Assembly: GCA_003216255.1 (NCBI GenBank)
Contig: QCJD01000007.1
Span: forward strand, 1 to 62,902
Length of the DNA: 62,902 bases
DNA from: Pelagibacteraceae bacterium AG-404-N13
GTDB taxonomy: Bacteria > Pseudomonadota > Alphaproteobacteria > Pelagibacterales > Pelagibacteraceae
Direction: 5' to 3'
Shown piece by piece: positions 45,899-54,252 of the stretch. A program made the translations under genes and the position numbers. The notes beneath the pieces are model-generated. The model did no database searches. It saw only the letters and a program-made list of their open reading frames with translations, and was not told where the DNA came from. The first letter of the stretch is position 1. Each line of letters begins with the position of its first letter.

Positions 45899-46674
45899 TG
45901 AAAATTAAATTTATTATATTGGGATGTGGCAGTTCAATGGGTGTACCCAGATCAGATGGATATTTTGGCAATTGTGACCCAAAAAATAAAAAAAATTTTA
46001 GAACAAGATGTTCGGCTTTAATAAAAACTTTAAATCAGAACATTTTAATCGATACATCTCCTGACTTAAGACATCAATTATTAAGAAATAAAATTAACAA
46101 AATTGATAAAGTTTATTATTCACACAAGCATGCCGATCAAACACACGGGATTAATGATTTAAGATCTTTTTTTATTAATAGCAAAAAACAATTAAATGTA
46201 TACGCAGATAAAGATACTTCTAAATATTTAAAGCAGAGTTTTTCTTATTGTTTTAAAAGCCTTTCAAAAGAATATCCTGCAATAATGAGGTTAAATAAAT
46301 TAAATAAAACATCGATTATTAATAATGGAGAAAAAAAAATTATAGTTAGATCTGTTAAAGTAAAACATGGTAGTGTTAAATCAAATTGTTTTATTATTGA
46401 TAAAAAGTTGGCATATATAACAGACGTTAGTGACTTTTATGAAAAAGATTTCTTATATTTTAAAAATTTAAAGTATTTAATAATTGATTGTCTTTGGTAC
46501 AATTATCATCCATCACATTTTAACTTAGAAAGATCATTGCATTATATAAAAAAATTTAAACCTGACAAAGCTATACTCTCAAATTTGTCTCCAGTTTTAG
46601 ATTATAATAAACTTAAAAAGTTATTGCCTAAAAATGTTCAGCCAGCCTATGATGGTATGAACTTTTTAATTTAG
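45898..46674 (+). CDS. MBL-fold metal-dependent hydrolase (PhnP-like)
   Basis: A 258-residue metallo-beta-lactamase-fold hydrolase. Blocks are GCGSSMGVPR, the metal motif YSHKHADQTHGINDLR and YITDVSDF. PhnP and related phosphodiesterases share these features. The exact substrate is unknown. It is coupled to tatD by TAATG and converges on the glutathione peroxidase gene with a 9-base overlap. Confidence 0.9.
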   Translation: MKIKFIILGCGSSMGVPRSDGYFGNCDPKNKKNFRTRCSALIKTLNQNILIDTSPDLRHQLLRNKINKIDKVYYSHKHADQTHGINDLRSFFINSKKQLNVYADKDTSKYLKQSFSYCFKSLSKEYPAIMRLNKLNKTSIINNGEKKIIVRSVKVKHGSVKSNCFIIDKKLAYITDVSDFYEKDFLYFKNLKYLIIDCLWYNYHPSHFNLERSLHYIKKFKPDKAILSNLSPVLDYNKLKKLLPKNVQPAYDGMNFLI

Positions 46675-47214
46675 AAGTCTTTCAATTATTGCAATTATTT
46701 TTTTAGAAGTGGGTTTTGTTAATGATGAATAAGTTTCTTCAATTTTACCTGTTCTGTTAATTAGTATTTTATGAAAATTCCATTTGGGTATAGCTGATTT
46801 ACCGTGATTTTGTTTAGCCCATTTATATATTTCATGAGCATTATTTCCTTTTACTTCAGTTAACGTTGTTAGAGGGAAATTAATGTTAAAATTTACTTCA
46901 CAAAATTTTTTAATTTCACTGTTTTTTTTCTTTTCTTGGTTAAATGAATTTGAAGGTATGCCTAAAACTATTAAACCCTTAGATTTATATGTATCCCATA
47001 AACTTTGTAAATCATCGTATTGCTTTGTGAAACCACAATAACTTGCTGTATTTACTAAAAGAATTACTTTGTTTTCGTATTGTTTAAAATTTATAATTTC
47101 TCCATTAATACTTTCTATTTGAAAATCATAGAAAACTTTTTCATAATTTGAAATTGCTGAATTTTTAAAAAATAAAAACATTAAACTAATTCCAACTATT
47201 ATAATTTTTTTCAT
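46666..47214 (-). CDS. Glutathione peroxidase-family protein, exported
   Basis: Peroxide-reducing thiol peroxidase, 182 residues. An N-terminal hydrophobic signal segment (residues 3-18) suggests periplasmic location. The catalytic cysteine is C60 in NTASYCGFT, with PSNSFNQE and KWNFHKILI completing the active site. It probably uses thioredoxin, as most bacterial members do. Confidence 0.92.
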   Translation of the reverse strand: MKKIIIVGISLMFLFFKNSAISNYEKVFYDFQIESINGEIINFKQYENKVILLVNTASYCGFTKQYDDLQSLWDTYKSKGLIVLGIPSNSFNQEKKKNSEIKKFCEVNFNINFPLTTLTEVKGNNAHEIYKWAKQNHGKSAIPKWNFHKILINRTGKIEETYSSLTKPTSKKIIAIIERLLN

Positions 47215-47223
47215 TAACTAAAG

Positions 47224-48396
47224 TTATTTATTTGGACTAAATAGTATTAAAAAGTAGCCAGTTAAAGTGGACAATAATGACCCAGTTAAAACTCCTATTT
47301 TAACTCCATCCATATATTGAATATTATCAACAAATGCTAAATTTCCTACAAATAGGCTCATTGTGAAACCAATACCTGTCAAAATACCTACGCCATACAA
47401 TTTAAACCAATTAGAATTGTTTGGCATTTGAGCTATTTTTAATTTTATAGAAACATAAGAAAAAACAAAAACACCCAATTGTTTTCCAATAAATAGACCT
47501 AAAAGAATGCCTAATGGAACTTTATTTAACAAAGAAGCAAAAGATAAACCTTCTAAAGATACACCGGCATTAGCGAACGCAAATATTGGCATAATTCCAA
47601 ATGCAACATAAGGACTAATTGCGTGTTCAATTTTCAATAATAACGAGAAATCTTTTTCTTTTTTTCTATGAGGTATTGTCAATGCCAACAAAACTCCAGC
47701 AATAGTGGCATGTATTCCTGAATTATGTGTAAAGTCCCAAAGAAAAATTCCAACAATTAGGTAAGGTAGAAATTTTTTTATATTAAATTTATTTATTACT
47801 AACAATATAATAAAAGCTAATAGCATTAAGCCTAAATATTTATAACTTAGATCGCCAGAGTAGAAAAGGGCAATTATTACTATTGCTCCTAGATCATCTA
47901 TTATTGCAAGTGCAGTTAAAAAAACTTTTAATGATAATGGAACTCTTTTACCCAATAAAGACAGAACACCTAAAGAGAATGCTATGTCAGTAGCTGATGG
48001 TATTGCCCATCCATTTAAAGTTTCACTATCTCCTAAATTTATAAATATATAAATTAAAGCTGGAACAAGCATGCCTCCAACGGCAGCAATTATTGGTAAT
48101 AGAGCTTGTTTTATATTTGAAAGTTCTCCTTGTAGAAACTCTCTTTTAATTTCTAATGTAACGAAAAAAAAGAAAACTGCCATAAAAGCATCATTTATCC
48201 AATGTAATATGGACAGTTTTAATCCAAAATTGTTTATACCAATAAATAAGTATTTATTTAAAGTAGCAAAATATAATTCTGCTAAAGTAGAATTGCTAAT
48301 TATTAATGCAATTATTGCCGCAAATAATAATACTAGACCACTTGCAGCCTCAAGATTAAAAAACCATTTAAAAGGTTTTGAAAGATAATTAATCAT
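47224..48396 (-). CDS. nhaA: Na+/H+ antiporter NhaA
   Basis: Twelve-helix sodium/proton antiporter, 390 residues. Key blocks are AIPSATDIAFSLGVLSLLG and the paired aspartates in AIIDDLGAIVIIALFY, plus a C-terminal GIGFTMSLFVGNLAF. It fits a marine organism exporting sodium. Confidence 0.97.
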   Translation of the reverse strand: MINYLSKPFKWFFNLEAASGLVLLFAAIIALIISNSTLAELYFATLNKYLFIGINNFGLKLSILHWINDAFMAVFFFFVTLEIKREFLQGELSNIKQALLPIIAAVGGMLVPALIYIFINLGDSETLNGWAIPSATDIAFSLGVLSLLGKRVPLSLKVFLTALAIIDDLGAIVIIALFYSGDLSYKYLGLMLLAFIILLVINKFNIKKFLPYLIVGIFLWDFTHNSGIHATIAGVLLALTIPHRKKEKDFSLLLKIEHAISPYVAFGIMPIFAFANAGVSLEGLSFASLLNKVPLGILLGLFIGKQLGVFVFSYVSIKLKIAQMPNNSNWFKLYGVGILTGIGFTMSLFVGNLAFVDNIQYMDGVKIGVLTGSLLSTLTGYFLILFSPNK

Positions 48397-48399
48397 ATA

Positions 48400-48846
48400 C
48401 TAATTAAAAAGATCTATAATAAATAGTTTTATATCTTGCAATGTCTCAAATAAGTTCAATAAGATAATTTCTAATTGCGGAAAAGAATTAATTAATGGTT
48501 CTTTTAACGTATCAATTAGAATAATTAATGCTACTAAAGATATAATACAAACTACTAAATTTGCAAAAAACTTACTTCCTGATTTTTTTTCTTTTTCTGC
48601 AGTTTTATTATTAGTTTTTAAATGTTTATATTTTAATGTTTTTTCAATATCATTTTTAATTTTCTTTGTTTCAATTATATTATTAGAATGATCATCTTTT
48701 AAAGTAAGCAGTTCTGAACTTTCTTCTTCAATTTTAAAAAACCAAGCATGACCACAAGAACCACACTTTAAATTCCGTCCTTTTGAGGGTATTTGAGAAG
48801 CATCAATTTTAAATTGCTTCATACAATTTGGGCAAGTAATTATCAT
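48400..48846 (-). CDS. Zinc-ribbon membrane protein (MJ0042 type)
   Basis: A 148-residue protein with an N-terminal zinc ribbon (C5, C8, C28, C31 in CPNCMKQFKI and LKCGSCGHAWFF), a charged linker and a transmembrane helix near residues 95-112. Such proteins are common in alphaproteobacteria and function is unknown. It starts three bases upstream of nhaA on the same strand. Confidence 0.88.
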   Translation of the reverse strand: MIITCPNCMKQFKIDASQIPSKGRNLKCGSCGHAWFFKIEEESSELLTLKDDHSNNIIETKKIKNDIEKTLKYKHLKTNNKTAEKEKKSGSKFFANLVVCIISLVALIILIDTLKEPLINSFPQLEIILLNLFETLQDIKLFIIDLFN

Positions 48847-48940
48847 ACTTTATTATATATCAAATCTTTATTAAATTTATTTTAATTTTGATCTCTTTAT
48901 ACTTTTAAATAATTATTATCTACTGTATTAGTACACCATT

Positions 48941-49017
<77 letters not shown>

Positions 49018-49019
49018 TT

Positions 49020-49862
49020 ATGAGAAATTTCAAAATAGGTTTAATAAAAATAATACTATTTATTGGTAGCAAAACAATTTTAGGTAGAGGACTGTTCAGA
49101 AAAATTTTGATCTATTTTATTGAGTCTATAATTAATACGATCAAATTTAATAAATCCAAACCATTATTTGTAACAAGTTTTTTTGATTTTAAAATTTATT
49201 ATTATGCCGATAAACAAACAGGGCCAAAATTATATTTTTCCAGAAATGAAACAAAAGAAATTAAATTTATAAAAAATAATATAGAAAACAACTCATGGTT
49301 TATTGATATAGGATCAAATATTGGTTTATATTCGTTAAATATTTCAAATATTAATTCTAAATATAAAAACGTAAAAACTTTTTCAATAGAGCCTAATCCA
49401 ATCATATATCAAAGGCTTAAAAAAAATTATCAATTACTAGTTTCACAAAATAAGTTTGTAAAAAATAATTATATATTAAAAAATTGCGCGATAGGTGACA
49501 AAGAAGGTTTTGGAATGATAGATAAAAAAGTTGATCATGCTAACGTAAAAATAATTAAATATAAAAAAAAGGATATTAATAAAAAATTTATAAAAATTAA
49601 AATTACAAAACTAAGCTTTTTATTAAAAAAATATAAAATTAATAATATCTCCTTCATAAAAATTGATACAGAAGGTTATGAATTTAAAATTTTAAAAAAT
49701 TTTTTTAGAAAATATAATTCAAAATTTTTTCCAAAATTTTTAATTGTTGAACATAACAACGACAGAAATTTTATTAAGAGTGAACGAATTATTTTAAAAT
49801 ATAATTACGAAATTTTATTTACTACAAATTCAAATACTATATACAAAAAAAATTATGTCTAA
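49020..49862 (+). CDS. FkbM-family methyltransferase
   Basis: SAM-dependent methyltransferase, 280 residues. FIDIGSNIGLYSLNI (SAM site), NCAIGDKEG and FIKIDTEGYEFKIL are the FkbM-family blocks. It probably methylates a surface sugar. The ATG lies two bases after the tRNA-Pro CCA with no Shine-Dalgarno sequence, so a processed transcript would be nearly leaderless. It overlaps the next methyltransferase by 8 bases. Confidence 0.9.
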   Translation: MRNFKIGLIKIILFIGSKTILGRGLFRKILIYFIESIINTIKFNKSKPLFVTSFFDFKIYYYADKQTGPKLYFSRNETKEIKFIKNNIENNSWFIDIGSNIGLYSLNISNINSKYKNVKTFSIEPNPIIYQRLKKNYQLLVSQNKFVKNNYILKNCAIGDKEGFGMIDKKVDHANVKIIKYKKKDINKKFIKIKITKLSFLLKKYKINNISFIKIDTEGYEFKILKNFFRKYNSKFFPKFLIVEHNNDRNFIKSERIILKYNYEILFTTNSNTIYKKNYV

Positions 49863-50559
49863 AAATAAGTACAGATATTTAAATTTATACTACTGGCTAA
49901 GAAAGTTATCCTTTACAAATTTTTTTCAAAAAAATATTTTTTTATCCAATAATTTAAAAAGAAAAATAATATTTAATTTAATTTTCAGATCATATCATTG
50001 GAGAGATTATAATAAAACGACTATAAATGAATCTAATAGTGGAGTAGGTTCAGATTTAAATGTCACAGAAAAATTAATAAAAGATTTAGATTTTTTTTTA
50101 AAAAACAACCAAATAGAGTCAATTTTGGATATAGCTTGTGGGGATTTTTTTTGGATGAATAAACTAATAAGCAATAATAAGTATTTAAATTATCTTGGAC
50201 TAGAAATAGTTGAAAGTATTGTGGAAAATAATAATAAAACATTCTCAAATCAAAAAATTAAATTTATATGTTCCGATGTAATTAATGAAAATTTACCTCA
50301 AAATCATGATTTTATTATTGTTAGAGATTTTTTAATTCACATTAAAAATGTTGATATCATCAATTTAATTGAAAAAATTAAAAAAAGTAATTGTAAGTAT
50401 TTTGCCATTAATAATTTTCCAAAAATTAAATCTAATGATGAAATTAAGGGTTATGGACACCATAGATATGTGAATATTGAAATTCCACCTTTTAATCTAA
50501 CAAATGTTTATAAAGTAATTGATGATCATGATAGAAAATTAAACATTTATAAAATTTAA
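49855..50559 (+). CDS. Class I SAM-dependent methyltransferase
   Basis: A 234-residue protein with SAM-binding motif ILDIACGDFFWMNKLI, LGLEIVESIV and CSDVINENLP. The substrate is unknown. The pairing with the FkbM gene and nearby glycosyltransferases suggests a polysaccharide or glycan target. Confidence 0.85.
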   Translation: MSKNKYRYLNLYYWLRKLSFTNFFQKNIFLSNNLKRKIIFNLIFRSYHWRDYNKTTINESNSGVGSDLNVTEKLIKDLDFFLKNNQIESILDIACGDFFWMNKLISNNKYLNYLGLEIVESIVENNNKTFSNQKIKFICSDVINENLPQNHDFIIVRDFLIHIKNVDIINLIEKIKKSNCKYFAINNFPKIKSNDEIKGYGHHRYVNIEIPPFNLTNVYKVIDDHDRKLNIYKI

Positions 50560-50593
50560 TGCTATTAATAATTAAATATAAATAATTTAATTT

Positions 50594-50872
50594 ATGAAAC
50601 GAGCTAAAATTTATAAACCATCTAAAACTGCTATGCAATCAGGAACAAATAACAGTAAGAATTGGATTATTGAATTTTATACAAAAAAACCTGGAATAAA
50701 TCCTTTGATGGGCTGGGAAAGTTCAACAGATACTTTATCTGAAGTTAAACTTGAATTTTCCACAAAAGAATTAGCTGTAAATTATGCAAGAAATAATAAA
50801 TTAGATTTTGAACTGCTAGAGCCAAAAGTTAGAAAAAGAGTTAAAAAATCATATGCTGACAATTTTAAATAA
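50594..50872 (+). CDS. NDUFS4-like complex I accessory subunit
   Basis: A 92-residue protein of the ETC complex I (NDUFS4/18 kDa) family: AKIYKPSKTAMQSGT, NWIIEFY and NPLMGWESSTDT. It is an accessory subunit shared by alphaproteobacteria and mitochondria. It stands alone, away from nuo genes. Confidence 0.9.
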   Translation: MKRAKIYKPSKTAMQSGTNNSKNWIIEFYTKKPGINPLMGWESSTDTLSEVKLEFSTKELAVNYARNNKLDFELLEPKVRKRVKKSYADNFK

Positions 50873-50875
50873 ACA

Positions 50876-51835
50876 TTAAATTAAATCTTTATTAAGATTA
50901 TTTAATACTTTATCTAATTTAATAGTTTTTATTGAGTCAACACCTCTTTTAACATCTAAGTCTTTATCAATTGGTAGTATTAAATTAGAATATGTATGTG
51001 GAGGGCAGTCACCAAGTATTACATATGTTTTCTTGCTATAAGCGATGGATAGATGTGAAAAGCCCGTATCATTACCTATAACAAATTTACATTTTTTTAA
51101 ATGTGGTATCACTTCACCGATAGTTTTTGTTGAGGTGTTTATGAATTCAATTGGTTTTGAAAAATTACTAACAATAATTTTTTCAAGATTTGATTGTTCT
51201 ATACCTGACAAAAGTAAGAATTTATTATAATTTTTTTTAATTAAAAAATTTATTAGTCCAATATAGTTTTCAGCACCCCATTGTTTTTCTGGTCCTGAGC
51301 AGGCGATACATATTCCAACTAGATTATTATCAGTTGTCGTATTGTGTTTAAGTGGTAAAAAATCAATTTTATCAATATTTAAAATTTTTTTTGTTAAATT
51401 TTTTGTTTCTTCTACAGGGTCAATTATTTTCGAAAAAAATTTTTCATAAAGTTTATTTTTTTTTTTTAAAAAAAAAGTTTGATATCGTATACCTGGGGCA
51501 TAAACTTTTTTTATTTTTGCTAAATAACAAATTATAACAAATGTAATAGATGAATGAAAAATAAAAATCTCATCTAGTTTAGCTCTTGAAAGAATTTTAT
51601 ATAACCTCAAAGCATATTTAATTGATTTTAAAAATCCTCTCTTATTATCAGGCATTTCATAAAATTCTTTAACAAATTGTTGATCTTCTAAATATGATTT
51701 TGCATTTGAAAATTTTTTTGTAATTAAAGTTACATTTGTATTTCTAACTTTTGAAATTGTTTTAAAGCTTGAAATATATGAGACAAAATTTCCCCATCCT
51801 TTGCCTGGAGCCAATATACCAACATTAAGAGTCAT
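50876..51835 (-). CDS. Glycosyltransferase family 9 (heptosyltransferase-like)
   Basis: A 319-residue GT-B enzyme. The C-terminal GNDTGFSHLSIAYSKKTYVI is the ADP-heptose/donor-binding GT9 signature; GICIACSGPEKQWGAENY marks the domain linker. It likely acts in LPS core or other surface glycan assembly. It is divergent from sbmA across 76 bases with an 18-bp A/T palindrome. Confidence 0.88.
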   Translation of the reverse strand: MTLNVGILAPGKGWGNFVSYISSFKTISKVRNTNVTLITKKFSNAKSYLEDQQFVKEFYEMPDNKRGFLKSIKYALRLYKILSRAKLDEIFIFHSSITFVIICYLAKIKKVYAPGIRYQTFFLKKKNKLYEKFFSKIIDPVEETKNLTKKILNIDKIDFLPLKHNTTTDNNLVGICIACSGPEKQWGAENYIGLINFLIKKNYNKFLLLSGIEQSNLEKIIVSNFSKPIEFINTSTKTIGEVIPHLKKCKFVIGNDTGFSHLSIAYSKKTYVILGDCPPHTYSNLILPIDKDLDVKRGVDSIKTIKLDKVLNNLNKDLI

Positions 51836-51911
51836 AAAAATAAATTGTTTTAATATATAAGCTTATATATAAGTCATAAAGTATTTAAATAATTATAAAT
51901 TAAGTTGAATT

Positions 51912-52910
51912 ATGTTTAAATTTTTCACTGATAAAAAATGGTTTTTATGGGCTTGGATAGGTTCATTTATTATTCTTTCATCTCTTTGGGTTCAGGTTGA
52001 AATAGATGTGAAAATAAATGAATGGTTTGGAGTATTTTATGATATGATTCAAAAAGCGTTAGCGGAACCAAATGCTGTAACAATTGAAGAATACTTTGGA
52101 AGCTTGTTTTCGTTTATTACTTTAGCGGGTATGTATATTGCTGTTTATGTAGCAATTAGTTTCTTTACAGCTCATTTTTTATTTAGATGGAGAACAGCAA
52201 TGGTTGAGTGGTATCACTCTGTTTATGACAAAGCTCGAAAAATAGAAGGTGCATCACAAAGAGTTCAAGAAGATACAATTAAATTCACAAGAATTATGGA
52301 AGGATTAGGTACAAGTTTGATTGAATCTATAATGATTTTGATCCAATTTATTCCTATATTGTTTGGCTTAAGTATTGGAATTCCTATTTTCTTTTTTGGT
52401 GAGTGGGAATACGGTTTAATAGTGGGTGCCTTGATATGGACTATTGGTGGAACTGTTTTTTTAATTGTACTTGGACTGATATTAAGACTAGTTGGTGTTG
52501 AATATGATTTACAAAAGCAAGAAGCTGCTTATAGAAAAATCCTTGTAATTGCAGAAGACGATGAGACTGTAAGACCAAAAAGAATTGATGAATTATTTGA
52601 TGATGTACGTAAAATTCATTTTTTAAGTTATTTAAGATATTTATATTTTAATATTGGACGAATTGCATACTTACAAGCAAATGTTTTATCAGCATATGTT
52701 TTTCTAGCTCCAGCTATTGTTGCGGGAGTTGTTACACTTGGAGTTATGCAACAAATTATAAGAGCTTTTGGAAGAGTTGAGGGATCTATGCAATATTTAT
52801 TAAAAGCTTGGCCAACTATTATAGAACTTGCAAGTGTGTATAAACGTTTAAGGGAATTTGAAGATAAACTAAAATCAACTGAAGAAATAGAAACTATTGA
52901 ATCTAAATAG
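51912..52910 (+). CDS. sbmA: SbmA/BacA-family peptide transporter, short form
   Basis: Inner-membrane proton-driven importer of peptides, 332 residues. The match to E. coli SbmA is strong: FRWRTAMVEWYHSV, IEGASQRVQEDTIKF, EAAYRKILVIAEDD, YFNIGRIAYLQ and YKRLREFEDKL. The first ~70 residues of E. coli SbmA are missing, so one or two N-terminal helices are absent. It is followed by glpX after three bases. Confidence 0.93.
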   Translation: MFKFFTDKKWFLWAWIGSFIILSSLWVQVEIDVKINEWFGVFYDMIQKALAEPNAVTIEEYFGSLFSFITLAGMYIAVYVAISFFTAHFLFRWRTAMVEWYHSVYDKARKIEGASQRVQEDTIKFTRIMEGLGTSLIESIMILIQFIPILFGLSIGIPIFFFGEWEYGLIVGALIWTIGGTVFLIVLGLILRLVGVEYDLQKQEAAYRKILVIAEDDETVRPKRIDELFDDVRKIHFLSYLRYLYFNIGRIAYLQANVLSAYVFLAPAIVAGVVTLGVMQQIIRAFGRVEGSMQYLLKAWPTIIELASVYKRLREFEDKLKSTEEIETIESK

Positions 52911-52913
52911 TTT

Positions 52914-53858
52914 ATGAATTTTAATAAAGAATTTTTAAATAAAATAATTAGCGTTACCTCGAATGCAGCAATTGCTTGTTATGAACATTTAGGAAAAAAA
53001 GATAAAATATTGGTAGATAAAGCTGCTACGGATATAATGAGAAAAAATCTTAATGACTTAGATATAGATGGTAAAATAGTGATAGGTGAGGGTGAACTCG
53101 ATGAAGCTCCCATGCTATATATTGGAGAAAAATTAGGAACAGGAAAAGGTTTTGCTGTTGATATTGCAGTAGATCCGCTTGAGGGTACAAACTTTGCAGC
53201 AAATAATTTACCAGGAGCTCTCTCAGTAATTTCAATAAGTGAAAAAGGAAATTTATTTAATGCACCTGAAACTTACATGGATAAATTGGCTGTTGGTAAA
53301 AATGTTCCATTTGATGCAACTGATTTGGATTTTACAATAGAAAAAAATATAAAAAATATCGCTGATGCTAAAAATAAAGATTTAGATAAAATAACTGTCT
53401 GTATACTTAATAGACCTAGACATAAGGAGATAATTGATAAAATAAAAGAACTAAAAGTTAATTTAAAATTAATATCAGATGGAGATGTGACAGGTGCATT
53501 ATTAGTTACAGATGATAAATATGATGTTGATATTTTCTTAGGTATTGGTGGTGGTCCAGAAGGGGTTCTAGCAGCATCAGCTTTAGATGCTTTTAATTGC
53601 AAATTTCAAGGAAGATTTTTATTTAAAACTGACACAGATAAAAAAAGAGCAAAAAATATGGGTATTAATGATTTGGATAAAAAGTATGAATTAAATGAAA
53701 TAATTAAAGGCAATTCAATTTTCTGTGCTACGGGTATAACAAAAAATGAACTAGTGAATGGAGTTAAATTAGCTGATGGTAAATTTATTACTGAAACTTT
53801 GGTAACTCAAAAAAACTCATTGCCTTTTATAGCAAAAAAAGAGGTAGCTATTACTTGA
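52914..53858 (+). CDS. glpX: Class II fructose-1,6-bisphosphatase GlpX
   Basis: Gluconeogenic phosphatase, 314 residues. The metal and substrate motifs are VIGEGELDEAPMLYIGEKLG (part: GEGELDEAPMLYIGE), AVDPLEGTNF and the GDVTGAL block. In many alphaproteobacteria glpX follows hom; here hom lies ~8 kb away and is separate. Confidence 0.95.
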   Translation: MNFNKEFLNKIISVTSNAAIACYEHLGKKDKILVDKAATDIMRKNLNDLDIDGKIVIGEGELDEAPMLYIGEKLGTGKGFAVDIAVDPLEGTNFAANNLPGALSVISISEKGNLFNAPETYMDKLAVGKNVPFDATDLDFTIEKNIKNIADAKNKDLDKITVCILNRPRHKEIIDKIKELKVNLKLISDGDVTGALLVTDDKYDVDIFLGIGGGPEGVLAASALDAFNCKFQGRFLFKTDTDKKRAKNMGINDLDKKYELNEIIKGNSIFCATGITKNELVNGVKLADGKFITETLVTQKNSLPFIAKKEVAIT

Positions 53859-53893
53859 TTAATCACAGTTATTACAATAAAAGAATTTTTTTT

Positions 53894-53968
53894 GGTCCCT
53901 TCGTCTATCGGTTAGGACACATGGTTTTCATCCATGAAAGAGGGGTTCGATTCCCCTAGGGACCGCCA
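53894..53968 (+). tRNA. tRNA-Glu (UUC)
   Basis: A 75-base cloverleaf with encoded CCA. The acceptor GGTCCCT pairs with AGGGACC, the anticodon loop is TTTTCAT with anticodon TTC, and the T loop is GTTCGATTC. The final A of CCA is also the A of the next gene's ATG. Confidence 0.97.
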
Positions 53969-54252
53969 TGAAATTCTATGTATATATGCTTCTGTCAAAA
54001 TATAAACACAGATTTTTTTCATATGTTGGATACACAACAAATTTAAATAAAAGAATTAATGACCATAATAATTCAAGAGGAGCTAAATATACTAGAGGGA
54101 AAAAATGGATCATTATTTATAAAAAAATTTATAAAACAAAATCATTAGCTATGAAAAATGAATATAAATTAAAAATGAATAAAAAATTAAGAGCTACTAT
54201 TAAATATAATTTTTTAAACAAAAATGAAAATATCAATTTTACTTCCTTATAA
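53968..54252 (+). CDS. GIY-YIG nuclease-domain protein (UPF0213 type)
   Basis: A 94-residue single-domain protein. FYVYMLLSKYKHRFFSYVGYT carries the GIY-YIG pattern (VYM...YVG) (short part: SYVGYTTNLNKRINDHN), followed by GAKYTRGKKW. The ATG overlaps the last base of tRNA-Glu, and the only upstream purine-rich stretch (AGGGA) belongs to the tRNA acceptor stem. Confidence 0.9.
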   Translation: MKFYVYMLLSKYKHRFFSYVGYTTNLNKRINDHNNSRGAKYTRGKKWIIIYKKIYKTKSLAMKNEYKLKMNKKLRATIKYNFLNKNENINFTSL

